This document shows, in pieces, positions 51,250-61,450 of a stretch of DNA of 64,000 bases. How positions within the stretch are numbered: the stretch's first letter is position 1; the number at the start of each line of letters is the position of its first letter. The DNA is from an uncultured Bacteroidota bacterium (GTDB taxonomy: Bacteria > Bacteroidota > Bacteroidia > Flavobacteriales > Flavobacteriaceae): NCBI GenBank assembly GCA_902510475.1, contig CABXCC010000002.1:50083-114082 (forward strand), written 5' to 3'. The translations under genes and the position numbers were made by a program. The notes under the pieces were generated by a model. That model was given only the letters and a program-made list of their open reading frames with translations. It made no database searches and was not told the origin of the DNA.

Positions 51250-52920
51250 TTGAAAAGAATCTTTAAAATTTTAATATTATTAACATTAATTACTTCCTGT
51301 AAGTACAATAAACAGGGGGTAATTTCAGAAAATGCAATGGTTGTTTCCGCCAGATCAGAAGCAAGTCAAATTGGAATTGATATTTTAAAAAAAGGTGGTA
51401 ATGCTTTTGATGCAATGGTAGCAACAGAGTTGGCTTTGGCTGTATGTTATCCGTCAGCAGGAAATATTGGAGGTGGTGGTTTTATGATTTACAGAAAAAA
51501 TGATGGTAAAGTTGGCGCATTAGACTACAGGGAAAAAGCTCCTAAAAAATCTTCAAGAGACATGTACCTAGATGATAAAGGAGAAATCATTGAAGGCTTG
51601 AGCATGATTGGAGGTTTATCAATTGGAGTGCCAGGCACGATTGCTGGAGTCTTTGAGGTTCATGAAAAATTTGGAAGCCTTCCTATCGAAGAGCTAATAA
51701 AACCCGCAATAGATCTTGCGAAAAAAGGGGTTAATGTTACAGAAAAACAAAGCGAAAAAATAAACGAAAATCTTGAATACTTTGAGATAGTAAACAAAGA
51801 ACCCATTCTATTTAGCGACGGATTTAAAATCAATGATACAATTAAATACAAAAATTTAGCTTCCACATTAACCAGAATAATGTTAAACGGAAAAGATGAG
51901 TTTTACAAAGGAGAAACTGCAAAAAAACTTGTTAAATATATTAAGAAAAATGGCGGAATAATTTCCCTAAATGATTTAAAAGATTACAAACCTGTTTGGA
52001 GGGAACCTATAATTTTCAATTATGACAATTTAAAGATAATTTCTATGTCTCCTCCATCCAGTGGTGGAATATGTATCAGTCAAATTTTTAAAATGATTGA
52101 GCCTTATGATTTGAAATCTTATGGGCACAACTCAGTTGATTACATAAAGCTGTTAGTCGAAGCTGAAAGAAGGTCTTTCGCTGACAGAAGCCACTTTCTT
52201 GGGGATCCAGATTTTACTGATATACCTTTAAATGATATGTTAGATAAGGAATATTTAAAAACAAGAATGGAAGATTTTTCATTTGATAAGCCAACTGACT
52301 CTAACGAATTATCTCATGGTAATATCAATATTATAGAAAGTGATGAAACCACACACTATTCTATAGTTGACGAATTTGGAAACGCTATTGCTGCAACGAC
52401 AACTCTTAACGGTTCCTATGGATCTAAACTTTATTGTGAAGAGTTAGGTTTTTTTCTAAATAATGAAATGGATGACTTTTCCAGTAAACCAGGATTTCCA
52501 AACATGTATGGACTTATTGGAGGTGAAGCTAATAAAATTGAACCCGAAAAAAGAATGTTAAGTTCAATGACCCCTACAATTGTAGAAAAAAATAATAAAC
52601 TCTTTATGACATTAGGCACACCAGGTGGATCAACAATAATCACTTCTGTAATACAAACCATACTAAATGTACATGAGTTTAAAATGGGTATGAATGAAGC
52701 AGTAAACTCTCCTAGATTCCATCATCAATGGATGCCAGATTCAATCAGAATTGAATCTAAAAGATTTGATAATAAAATAAAAAATGCACTTATAAAATCT
52801 GGATATAAATTAAATGATAAGGGGTCAATAGGAAGAGTTGACGGAATATTAATTAACTCACAGGGTAAACTTGAAGGAGGGGCAGATAAAAGGGGTGATG
52901 ATACTGCTATTGGATATTAA
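51250..52920 (+). CDS. ggt: Gamma-glutamyltransferase (lipoprotein)
   Basis: LITSCKYN lipobox, AVCYPSAGNIGGGGFMIYR, ETTHYSIVDEFGNAIAATTTLN; TTG start. Confidence 0.94.
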   Translation: MKRIFKILILLTLITSCKYNKQGVISENAMVVSARSEASQIGIDILKKGGNAFDAMVATELALAVCYPSAGNIGGGGFMIYRKNDGKVGALDYREKAPKKSSRDMYLDDKGEIIEGLSMIGGLSIGVPGTIAGVFEVHEKFGSLPIEELIKPAIDLAKKGVNVTEKQSEKINENLEYFEIVNKEPILFSDGFKINDTIKYKNLASTLTRIMLNGKDEFYKGETAKKLVKYIKKNGGIISLNDLKDYKPVWREPIIFNYDNLKIISMSPPSSGGICISQIFKMIEPYDLKSYGHNSVDYIKLLVEAERRSFADRSHFLGDPDFTDIPLNDMLDKEYLKTRMEDFSFDKPTDSNELSHGNINIIESDETTHYSIVDEFGNAIAATTTLNGSYGSKLYCEELGFFLNNEMDDFSSKPGFPNMYGLIGGEANKIEPEKRMLSSMTPTIVEKNNKLFMTLGTPGGSTIITSVIQTILNVHEFKMGMNEAVNSPRFHHQWMPDSIRIESKRFDNKIKNALIKSGYKLNDKGSIGRVDGILINSQGKLEGGADKRGDDTAIGY

Positions 52921-52925
52921 AAATT

Positions 52926-55748
52926 ATGAGTGAAGAAGTAATTTCAATTTACGGAGCAAAATCCAATAATCTAAAAAATATAGATCTTAGAATACCAAGA
53001 GATAGACTGGTTGTAATAACTGGTTTATCTGGTAGTGGTAAATCTTCATTAGCTTTTGATACACTTTATGCAGAGGGCCAAAGAAGATATATTGAAACTT
53101 TTTCTGCATATGCTAGACAATTTCTGTCAAAACTTGAAAGACCTGATGTTGATAAAATTGAAGGTCTATCTCCAGTAATATCCATAGAACAAAAAACTGT
53201 AAACAAATCACCTAGATCAACTGTTGGAACAACAACCGAAATATATGATTTTCTGAGATTACTATATTCGAGATGTTCAGAAGCATATAGTTACGTTTCC
53301 AATAAAAAAATGGTTAGCTATACAACCAAACAAATTTTAGAGCTTGTTGAGTCAGTTTATAACGGCAAGAAAATTATTTTGCTTGCTCCTGTTGTAAAAT
53401 CCAGAAAGGGTAATTATCAAGATTTATTTCAACATATTATAAAAAAAGGATTTACCCAATGTAGAATTGACGGAAAAATCTGTGACATAAATAACAATAC
53501 CAGTTTAGAGAGATATAAAAATCATGATATTGAAATTGTTATTGATAAATTATATCTAAAAAAAGGGAGCTTTTCAAAAAAAAGATTAAAAGACAGTGTT
53601 GAGACATGTTTTTTTCACGGAAATGATTCTATTTTAATAATTGATAATGATTCAAATGATGCAAGATATTTTAGTTTGAATCTTATGTGTGAAGAATCTG
53701 GAATTTCATACGAATTACCAGAACCAAACAATTTCTCATTTAATTCACCTAGAGGTGCTTGTAAAAAATGTAAAGGGATTGGTGTGTTAAAAGAAGTTGA
53801 TTTAAAAAAACTTATCCCAGATGATTCTTTGTCAATTGATAATGGCGGAATAGAGCTAATAAGTAATAAAAAATCCTGGGTTTATAAGCAGGTTAAATTA
53901 ATATCTAAAAAATTAAATTTCTCCCTAAGTGATCCTATCAAAAATATTTCGAAAAGCGGAATGAATGCAATTTTATATGGATTAAAAGATGAATTGATTG
54001 TCGAGAACAAATCAATCGGAGTAAATATTGACTACTCGATCTCTTTTGAAGGGATATGTAACTTTATAACTGAACAATATAAAAATAACGAATCAACCCG
54101 GTTAAAACGTTGGGCAAGTAATTTTTTTAAAGATGTTAAATGTGATAGTTGCAATGGCTCAAGATTAAAAAAAGACTCATTGTATTTTAAAATTGATAAC
54201 AAAAACATCAATGACATTGTTAATTTAGAAATTAAAGAACTACAAAAATGGTTTATTGGGCTGCCTAAAAAACTAAATAAGAAACAATTAATTATTTCAA
54301 ATGAAATCGTAAAAGAAATAAATGAAAGATTGGGCTTTTTAGAAAATGTTGGATTAAGTTATTTAACACTAAACAGAACATCGAAATCTTTATCCGGAGG
54401 AGAAAGCCAAAGAATTCGATTGGCTTCACAAATTGGATCACAGTTAACTGGAGTTTTATACATACTTGATGAACCTAGCATTGGACTACATCAATCAGAC
54501 AATAAAAGACTTATAAATTCACTAATTAATTTAAAAGATATTGGAAATTCAATAATAGTTGTTGAACACGACAGGGATATGATATTAAGCGCCGATCATA
54601 TTATTGATATTGGACCCTTTGCTGGAAAAGAAGGCGGTGAAATAATTTTTTCAGGAACAAAAAAAGAACTTTTAAAAAGCAAGTCTTTGACAGCTGAATA
54701 TATTAACAATAAATTAAAGATCGATAAACCAGAAAAAATTAGACCTGGAAATGGAAAGTTCATTGAATTAAGTGGATGTACCGGCAACAATTTAAAAGAT
54801 GTAGATTTAAAAATTGCTTTAAATACTTTGACAGTCGTAACTGGTGTTTCTGGGAGTGGAAAATCAACATTAATTAATGAAACATTGTATCCAATAATCC
54901 ATAATAAAATATACAAGGCTGAAAAAAATATTCATGGCTACAAGAAAATTGATGGACTTGAATCAATTGATAAAATTGTAAATATCAATCAATCTCCAAT
55001 AGGAAGAACACCTAGAAGTAACCCTGCCACCTACTGTGGAGTTTTTTCTGAAATAAGGAATTTGTTTTCTAAATTAAACGAGTCAATTATTAGAGGTTAT
55101 AAAGCCGGAAGATTCAGTTTTAACGTAAGCGGTGGAAGATGTGAAGAATGTAAAGGAGCAGGTTTAAAATTAATTGAAATGAACTTTCTCCCTGATGTTT
55201 TCGTTGAGTGTGAAGTTTGTATGTCTAAAAGATTCAACAGAGAAACTTTAGAAATAAAATACAAAGGAAAATCCATTAATGATGTACTTGAAATGAGCAT
55301 AAATGAGGCAACAGAATTTTTTGAACACATTCCAAAAATATATCGCAAATTAAAAACTATAAAAGATGTTGGTTTAGGATACTTAACATTAGGACAACAA
55401 AGTACTACCCTCTCAGGAGGTGAAGCTCAGAGAATAAAACTTGCAACTGAACTTAGTAAAAGAGATACTGGTAACACATTATATGTACTGGATGAACCAA
55501 CCACTGGCTTACATTTTGAAGATATTAGAATTCTTATGTCAGTGATAGAGTCATTAATATCAAAAGGAAATACTGTAATTATTATAGAACACAACATGGA
55601 TGTAATTAAAAGGGCTGATTATATAGTTGATTTAGGTCCTGAGGGAGGTAAAAATGGTGGAAATATTTTATTTCAAGGTAATATTAATGATTTTTTAAAA
55701 TGTAAAAAAAGCTCTACAGCCAGTTTCCTAAAAAAAGAACTAACTTAG
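52926..55748 (+). CDS. uvrA: Excinuclease ABC subunit UvrA
   Basis: Two ABC ATPase modules, Zn fingers (CKKCKGIG, CEECKGAG), LSGGESQRIRLASQIGS. Confidence 0.97.
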   Translation: MSEEVISIYGAKSNNLKNIDLRIPRDRLVVITGLSGSGKSSLAFDTLYAEGQRRYIETFSAYARQFLSKLERPDVDKIEGLSPVISIEQKTVNKSPRSTVGTTTEIYDFLRLLYSRCSEAYSYVSNKKMVSYTTKQILELVESVYNGKKIILLAPVVKSRKGNYQDLFQHIIKKGFTQCRIDGKICDINNNTSLERYKNHDIEIVIDKLYLKKGSFSKKRLKDSVETCFFHGNDSILIIDNDSNDARYFSLNLMCEESGISYELPEPNNFSFNSPRGACKKCKGIGVLKEVDLKKLIPDDSLSIDNGGIELISNKKSWVYKQVKLISKKLNFSLSDPIKNISKSGMNAILYGLKDELIVENKSIGVNIDYSISFEGICNFITEQYKNNESTRLKRWASNFFKDVKCDSCNGSRLKKDSLYFKIDNKNINDIVNLEIKELQKWFIGLPKKLNKKQLIISNEIVKEINERLGFLENVGLSYLTLNRTSKSLSGGESQRIRLASQIGSQLTGVLYILDEPSIGLHQSDNKRLINSLINLKDIGNSIIVVEHDRDMILSADHIIDIGPFAGKEGGEIIFSGTKKELLKSKSLTAEYINNKLKIDKPEKIRPGNGKFIELSGCTGNNLKDVDLKIALNTLTVVTGVSGSGKSTLINETLYPIIHNKIYKAEKNIHGYKKIDGLESIDKIVNINQSPIGRTPRSNPATYCGVFSEIRNLFSKLNESIIRGYKAGRFSFNVSGGRCEECKGAGLKLIEMNFLPDVFVECEVCMSKRFNRETLEIKYKGKSINDVLEMSINEATEFFEHIPKIYRKLKTIKDVGLGYLTLGQQSTTLSGGEAQRIKLATELSKRDTGNTLYVLDEPTTGLHFEDIRILMSVIESLISKGNTVIIIEHNMDVIKRADYIVDLGPEGGKNGGNILFQGNINDFLKCKKSSTASFLKKELT

Positions 55749-55758
55749 ATTAAAAAAT

Positions 55759-56445
55759 ATGAACGAGAGAAGAAACAAGAAATGGAATGAAACAAAAACT
55801 AATGACTCCTGGTCAATTTTTAAAATCATGGGAGAATTTGTTGAAGGATATGAAAAGTTAAGTGCGATTGGACCTTGTATTTCTATTTTTGGATCAGCTA
55901 GAACAAATAATAATCACAAATACTACAAGCTTACGGAGGATATTTCAAAAGCTATCGTTGAACGTGGCTATGGTATAATTTCAGGTGGTGGACCCGGTAT
56001 AATGGAAGCTGCAAATAAAGGTGCAAGCAGTGTCAAAGGAAAATCAGTTGGTCTTTGTATAAATTTACCTTTTGAAGACACAAATAATAAATACATTGAC
56101 AAGGACAAACAGTTAAGTTTTGATTACTTTTTTGTTAGAAAAGTTATGTTTGTTAAATATGCACAAGGTTTTATTGTAATGCCTGGTGGTTTCGGAACTT
56201 TAGACGAGCTTTTTGAAGCCATCACATTAATTCAGACATATAAAGCTGAAAAATTTCCTATTATTTTAGTGGGTAGAGAATTTTGGGGTGGATTAATTGA
56301 TTGGATGAAAAAAACATTACTTACAGAGAATAAAAATATCAGTGAAAATGATCTTGATTTATTCCAAATTGCTGATACCAAGGAAGAAGTAATGCAAATC
56401 CTTGAAAAGTTCCATAACAATTATAATTTCAGTCCAAATTTTTAA
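55759..56445 (+). CDS. LOG family/TIGR00730 Rossmann-fold protein
   Basis: SIFGSARTNN, GGGPGIMEAANKGA, MPGGFGTLDELFEAITLIQT. Confidence 0.93.
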   Translation: MNERRNKKWNETKTNDSWSIFKIMGEFVEGYEKLSAIGPCISIFGSARTNNNHKYYKLTEDISKAIVERGYGIISGGGPGIMEAANKGASSVKGKSVGLCINLPFEDTNNKYIDKDKQLSFDYFFVRKVMFVKYAQGFIVMPGGFGTLDELFEAITLIQTYKAEKFPIILVGREFWGGLIDWMKKTLLTENKNISENDLDLFQIADTKEEVMQILEKFHNNYNFSPNF

Positions 56446-56497
56446 GGTTCTTTTCAGGTTATAATCTTCAAAATCCAACCAATTTCATGTAATTATA

Positions 56498-56533
56498 TTG
56501 CATATGCATGCATGTTTGAGTAAATTTGCATGC
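56498..56533 (+). promoter_or_regulatory. Promoter for the E1 gene with embedded palindromes
   Basis: TTG (56498..56500), 20-bp spacer, TAAATTTG (56521..56528); palindromes TGCATATGCA, ATGCATGCAT in spacer and GCATGC at the predicted start site. Confidence 0.55.
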
Positions 56534-56550
56534 TCCTATCCTAGATTTCT

Positions 56551-58947
56551 ATGCAATTAAAAAAAAATAAAAAGTCTATATCGTTCGAAGAATTTAAAGA
56601 CGAGATACTCAATGACTATAGGCTAGCGTATACAAGTAGAGAATGTAGTATTATTGGAAGAAGAGAAGTTCTTACAGGTAAGGCTAGCTTTGGGATATTT
56701 GGTGACGGAAAAGAATTGCCACAAATAGCCATGGCCAAGTTTTTTAAAAAAGGTGATTTTAGATCTGGTTATTATAGAGACCAAACTTTTATGTTCTCGT
56801 TAAATGAAGTCACTCCAACACAATTCTTTGCAGGTCTTTATGCTCATACTGATTTAGATCATGACCCAATGAGTGCTGGTAGACAGATGGGAAGCTCTTT
56901 TTCAACACATAGCTTAGATGAAAAATATGAATGGAAAGACTTAACAAAACAATTTAACTCTAGTGCAGACCTTTCCCCAACTGGAAGTCAAATGCCAAGA
57001 TTACTTGGTTTAGCTCAAGCCTCAAAAATATATAAAAATGTAAAAATTTCTAGCTCAGAAAAGTTTTCTGATAATGGTAATGAAATTGCGTGGGGTACAA
57101 TTGGAGATGCCTCAACTAGTGAAGGTCATTTTTTTGAGAGCATTAATGCCGCAGGGGTTATGCAAATTCCAATGATTATAAGCATCTGGGATGACAATTA
57201 TGGTATTTCCGTTTCCTCAGAATACCAAACAACGAAAGGTGATATTTCAGAAGTGTTAAAAGGATTTCAAAAAGATAAGAATAGTAATGGATTTGAGATA
57301 TTTAAGGTAAAAGGATGGGATTATGTTGAACTAATGAAAACTTATCAAAAAGCAGAAGAAATTTGCAGAAAAAATCATACTCCTGTAATTATACATGTTA
57401 ATGAATTAACACAACCCTTAGGTCATTCTACATCAGGGTCTCACGAAAGATATAAATCAAAAGATAGACTTAAATGGGAAAAAGAATATGACTGTATCCT
57501 TAAGATGAGGGAGTGGATTCTTGAAAATAAATTAATTACCAAGACCGAATTAGAAAAAATAGAATCTGAAAGCAAGGATGAAGTTAGAAAAGCAAGAAGT
57601 AATGCTAAATCTAATTCTTTGGAAGAAACTATCGTAAACATTAAAACTTTTAATAATTTTTTTAAAGAAAATATTGATTTTAAAAATCAAAATATAAGCA
57701 GCATTTTAAATTCTTTAAATGAAATAAAGGAGCCTACTAAAAAAGATCTTTTTAGTTCTGTAAATAAAATTTACAGAGAAATGTTATTAAATAAACGTCA
57801 AAAATCTTGGTTGATTAATGACTGGCTGAGCAAATTAAAAGAAAAAATTCAGTATGACTATAGTTCACATTTATACAGTGAATCTTTATATAGTCCTAAA
57901 AATATTCAAGCCGTAAATCCAACTTATGATGATAAACATGATCTTGTTGACGGCAGAATTATTCTTAGGGATAATTTTGACAAAATTCTTCAAAAAAATC
58001 ATAATGTGGTAATTTTTGGTGAAGATGCCGGTTTGATAGGTGGCGTAAACCAAGCTTTAGAAGGCCTTCAGGAAAAATACGGTGTGTATAGGGTTTTTGA
58101 CACTGGAATTAGGGAGGCGACAATTATTGGACAAGGAATCGGATTGGCCCTAAGGGGATTAAGGCCGATAGCTGAAATCCAATATTTAGATTACTTATTG
58201 TATGCGATACAAATAATGAGTGATGATTTAGCAACTTTACACTACAGAACTAGGGGGAAACAAAAAGCGCCTCTCATCATAAGAACAAGAGGTCATAGAT
58301 TAGAAGGGATATGGCATGCAGGATCCCCTATGGGTGGAATGATCAATTTATTAAGGGGAATTTATTTGCTAGTTCCAAGAAATATGACAATTGCAGCTGG
58401 TTTTTATAACACATTACTTTCCAGCGATCAACCTGCTGTGGTGGTTGAATGCTTGAATGGTTACAGAACTAAGGAAAAGAAACCAAACAATATGGGTGAT
58501 TTTAAAATTCCTATTGGTAAAATTGATACTATCAAAGAAGGTAAGGATATTACAGTGGTATCATACGGATCAACGCTAAAGCTTGTTGAGGATGCTTCAA
58601 AAGAACTTGAAAAGCTTAATATAGATTGTGAAATAATTGACTGTCAGTCTTTGATTCCTTTTGATCTTGATCATGAAATAAAATTAAGTGTAGAAAAAAC
58701 AAATAGGTTATTAATTGTTGATGAAGATTTTTCAGCAGGCGCAAGCGCATATATCTTAGATAAACTTATAAATGATCAAAATATTTATGATTTATTGGAT
58801 AGCAAACCCTCAACTCTTTCCGCCAAAGACCACAGAACAGCATATGGAACCGATGGAGATTATTTTTCAAAACCGTCAATTGATGACATCTTCAATAAGA
58901 TATATTCAATAATGAATGAATCTAATCCTGAAAAGTTTTCTTATTAG
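56551..58947 (+). CDS. 2-oxoacid dehydrogenase E1 component, fused alpha/beta subunits (branched-chain type)
   Basis: ThDP motif GDASTSEGHFFESINAAGV in N-half, GEDAGLIGGVNQALEGL...RVFDTGIREATIIGQGIG transketolase beta half. Confidence 0.92.
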   Translation: MQLKKNKKSISFEEFKDEILNDYRLAYTSRECSIIGRREVLTGKASFGIFGDGKELPQIAMAKFFKKGDFRSGYYRDQTFMFSLNEVTPTQFFAGLYAHTDLDHDPMSAGRQMGSSFSTHSLDEKYEWKDLTKQFNSSADLSPTGSQMPRLLGLAQASKIYKNVKISSSEKFSDNGNEIAWGTIGDASTSEGHFFESINAAGVMQIPMIISIWDDNYGISVSSEYQTTKGDISEVLKGFQKDKNSNGFEIFKVKGWDYVELMKTYQKAEEICRKNHTPVIIHVNELTQPLGHSTSGSHERYKSKDRLKWEKEYDCILKMREWILENKLITKTELEKIESESKDEVRKARSNAKSNSLEETIVNIKTFNNFFKENIDFKNQNISSILNSLNEIKEPTKKDLFSSVNKIYREMLLNKRQKSWLINDWLSKLKEKIQYDYSSHLYSESLYSPKNIQAVNPTYDDKHDLVDGRIILRDNFDKILQKNHNVVIFGEDAGLIGGVNQALEGLQEKYGVYRVFDTGIREATIIGQGIGLALRGLRPIAEIQYLDYLLYAIQIMSDDLATLHYRTRGKQKAPLIIRTRGHRLEGIWHAGSPMGGMINLLRGIYLLVPRNMTIAAGFYNTLLSSDQPAVVVECLNGYRTKEKKPNNMGDFKIPIGKIDTIKEGKDITVVSYGSTLKLVEDASKELEKLNIDCEIIDCQSLIPFDLDHEIKLSVEKTNRLLIVDEDFSAGASAYILDKLINDQNIYDLLDSKPSTLSAKDHRTAYGTDGDYFSKPSIDDIFNKIYSIMNESNPEKFSY

Positions 58948-59951
58948 TTTACGTCAACTATTTTACTTATTAATTCATTTAACAAGTCAGGAGTAGCCTT
59001 TTTAATCTTAACACCCTTTGAATACATATCGTAGTCTCTAATTATTGAAATTATTTTCACAACACCTCTAAGACTATAATTTTTTGAAGCTATGGAATAC
59101 TCATTTAAAAAATAAGGGTTAACTCCTAACAATGAAGCCATTCTTTTCTGATCCATTGTGGGGTTAGCGTGATAAACTAAAAGATTGTTGAAAAAGTTAA
59201 AAATTGTAGAAATAGTAACTACTAAAGGATTAGAGTTTGGATTGTCGGAAAAATATTTAGATATCTGTAACGCTTTAACATATTTTTTTTCACCAATTGC
59301 TCTTCTTAACTCAAAATTGTTAAACTCTTTTGAGATTCCAATATGCATTTCAATGTCGTCAGAGATGATATTTTTATCATCTTTTTTTATAGTTTTTAAT
59401 TTCTCAATTTCATTATCAATTTTACTTAGGTTGTTTCCAAGATGTTCATTAATAAGAATAATTGATTTTCTGTCAATATTATAACCGCTAATGGTTAATT
59501 TTTCTGAAATCCAATTTTGAACCTGATTATCATAAAGTCTTTTAGATTCAAAAACTTTTCCAATTTTAGAGATTTCTTTAAATAATGCCTTTCTTTTATC
59601 AATTGTTTTGTGCTTATAATTAAGTATTAAAATAGTAGAGTCAAGAGGGTTCTTAATATAAGAAATCAAGCTGTCAATAGATCTGGATAAGTCTTGCGCC
59701 TGCTTAATTAAAACAATTTGAAAAGGTGACATTAAGGGATATTTTTTACAAATCGATACGATTTGATCAACCGAAGTGTCTTTACCATATAAAATGTTTA
59801 AATTAAACTCTTTCTCATCATCAGATAAAATATTTTGAATAAATAAATTGGTTATATTGTCAATGAAAAATTCCTCCTCGCCCATTAACAAATAGACAGG
59901 AGATAGTTTTTTTAATTTTATATCGTTTTTAATTTCAGAAATACTAGTCAC
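58944..59951 (-). CDS. holA: DNA polymerase III subunit delta
   Basis: PVYLLMGEEEFFIDNIT, YPLMSPFQIVLIKQAQDLS; 335 aa. Confidence 0.9.
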   Translation of the reverse strand: MTSISEIKNDIKLKKLSPVYLLMGEEEFFIDNITNLFIQNILSDDEKEFNLNILYGKDTSVDQIVSICKKYPLMSPFQIVLIKQAQDLSRSIDSLISYIKNPLDSTILILNYKHKTIDKRKALFKEISKIGKVFESKRLYDNQVQNWISEKLTISGYNIDRKSIILINEHLGNNLSKIDNEIEKLKTIKKDDKNIISDDIEMHIGISKEFNNFELRRAIGEKKYVKALQISKYFSDNPNSNPLVVTISTIFNFFNNLLVYHANPTMDQKRMASLLGVNPYFLNEYSIASKNYSLRGVVKIISIIRDYDMYSKGVKIKKATPDLLNELISKIVDVN

Positions 59952-59964
59952 AAATTAAATTTAA

Positions 59965-60408
59965 ATGTTAAAATTATCATTCCCAAATTATGAATTTAGA
60001 TTAAAAAAAATTGATGAAAAGAGATTTATTTTTGACGAAATTAGAAAAAAATATATCGAATTAACTGCTGAAGAATGGGTAAGACAAAACTGTATAAAAT
60101 TTCTGATAAATGAAAAAAAATATAAAAGTCAATTAATCGCTGTTGAAAAAAAAATAATTCTCAATAACTTGACTAAGAGGTTTGATATTATTGCATATGA
60201 TAACAATGGTGATCCAAATTTACTCGTTGAGTGTAAAGCGCCTAATATTGCTGTTAGACAGGAAACATTTGATCAAATTCTTAGTTACAACAGAGTTATA
60301 AATTCAAAATATCTTATGATTACAAATGGAATTATTCATTATTATTGTAAAATTGACAATATTGATAATAAAATCAATTTTTTAAAAGATATACCAAATT
60401 ATAAATGA
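59965..60408 (+). CDS. HsdR N-terminal-like nuclease-fold protein (type I restriction enzyme R N-domain), stand-alone
   Basis: EWVRQNCIKFLI, KRFDIIAYDNNGDPNLLVECKAPN (D...ExK). Confidence 0.85.
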   Translation: MLKLSFPNYEFRLKKIDEKRFIFDEIRKKYIELTAEEWVRQNCIKFLINEKKYKSQLIAVEKKIILNNLTKRFDIIAYDNNGDPNLLVECKAPNIAVRQETFDQILSYNRVINSKYLMITNGIIHYYCKIDNIDNKINFLKDIPNYK

Positions 60409-61394
60409 AGTTAGGCATCGTCATATTAAATTGGAATGGTAAAGAACTACTCGAAAAATTTATTCCTAGTATACTAAAATATACTCCAAAAGAACATAGT
60501 GTTTATGTAGTTGATAATGGATCTGACGACCGATCAATAGAATTTGTAAAAAACACATTTAGTGATATTAAGATTATTCAATTGGATAAAAACTATGGCT
60601 TTGCTAAAGGTTACAACTTAGGTTTAAGCAAAGTGGAAGAAGAAATCATATGTTTACTCAATAACGACGTAGAAGTTACTACAAACTGGACAGAAAGTAT
60701 ATTAAAACAATTTAAAACTGAATCAAATACCGCAGTCATTCAACCAAAAATGCTTAATTATAATAATAAAAGTTGTTTTGATTACGCAGGTGCCGCAGGC
60801 GGATATTTAGATAAATACGGCTATCCATATTGTCGTGGTAGAGTTTATGACAAAATAGAAAAAGACAATTGTCAGTATGACAAAGAAAATGTAGACATTT
60901 TTTGGGCCTGTGGAGCTTGTTTTTTTATAAGAAATTCAGTCTTTAAAGAAATGAATGGATTTGATGAGCTATTTTGGGCACATATGGAAGAAATTGACTT
61001 ATGTTGGAGAATTAAAAACAAAGGGTTTTCAATAAAATATAACTCAGATTCAAAAGTTTATCATGTTAATGCAGCTACATTAAACCAAGACAACCCAGAA
61101 AAAACATTTTTAAACTTTAGAAATAAGTTATTTATGTTGTGTAAAAACAGCAGAGGTAATTTATTTTTTCTGATGGCTCAAACACTTATAATTGATATTG
61201 TAGTCTCAATTTTTTATCTGTTTAACAAGGGGTTCAGACACTTTTCTGCAATAATTAAAGCATATTTTTCGTTTTATAAACATATTAACCAGTTAATGGA
61301 TTTTAGAAATAAAAATGAAAGAAAAATTAAACATTATAAGATATATTCAATAATGTTTAAATATTTAGGATTAAAAAGAGTAAAATCTCTCTGA
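60405..61394 (+). CDS. Glycosyltransferase family 2
   Basis: VILNWNGKELLEKFIPSI, VVDNGSDDRS, LNNDVEV. Confidence 0.94.
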   Translation: MKLGIVILNWNGKELLEKFIPSILKYTPKEHSVYVVDNGSDDRSIEFVKNTFSDIKIIQLDKNYGFAKGYNLGLSKVEEEIICLLNNDVEVTTNWTESILKQFKTESNTAVIQPKMLNYNNKSCFDYAGAAGGYLDKYGYPYCRGRVYDKIEKDNCQYDKENVDIFWACGACFFIRNSVFKEMNGFDELFWAHMEEIDLCWRIKNKGFSIKYNSDSKVYHVNAATLNQDNPEKTFLNFRNKLFMLCKNSRGNLFFLMAQTLIIDIVVSIFYLFNKGFRHFSAIIKAYFSFYKHINQLMDFRNKNERKIKHYKIYSIMFKYLGLKRVKSL

Positions 61395-61450
61395 ATTAAA
61401 TTTTCTTTTTCCTAATTTTACTAATATCAATTAACCATAAATATTTTAAA

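Noticed and set aside
54596-54916. ORF antisense to uvrA
   Set aside because: Complementary to conserved UvrA coding sequence; shadow ORF
56551-58947. Fused alpha/beta E1 as a novel gene fusion
   Set aside because: This architecture is already known in Bacteroidota
59965-60408. Type I restriction-modification system
   Set aside because: Only an HsdR N-terminal-like domain; no helicase domain, HsdM or HsdS
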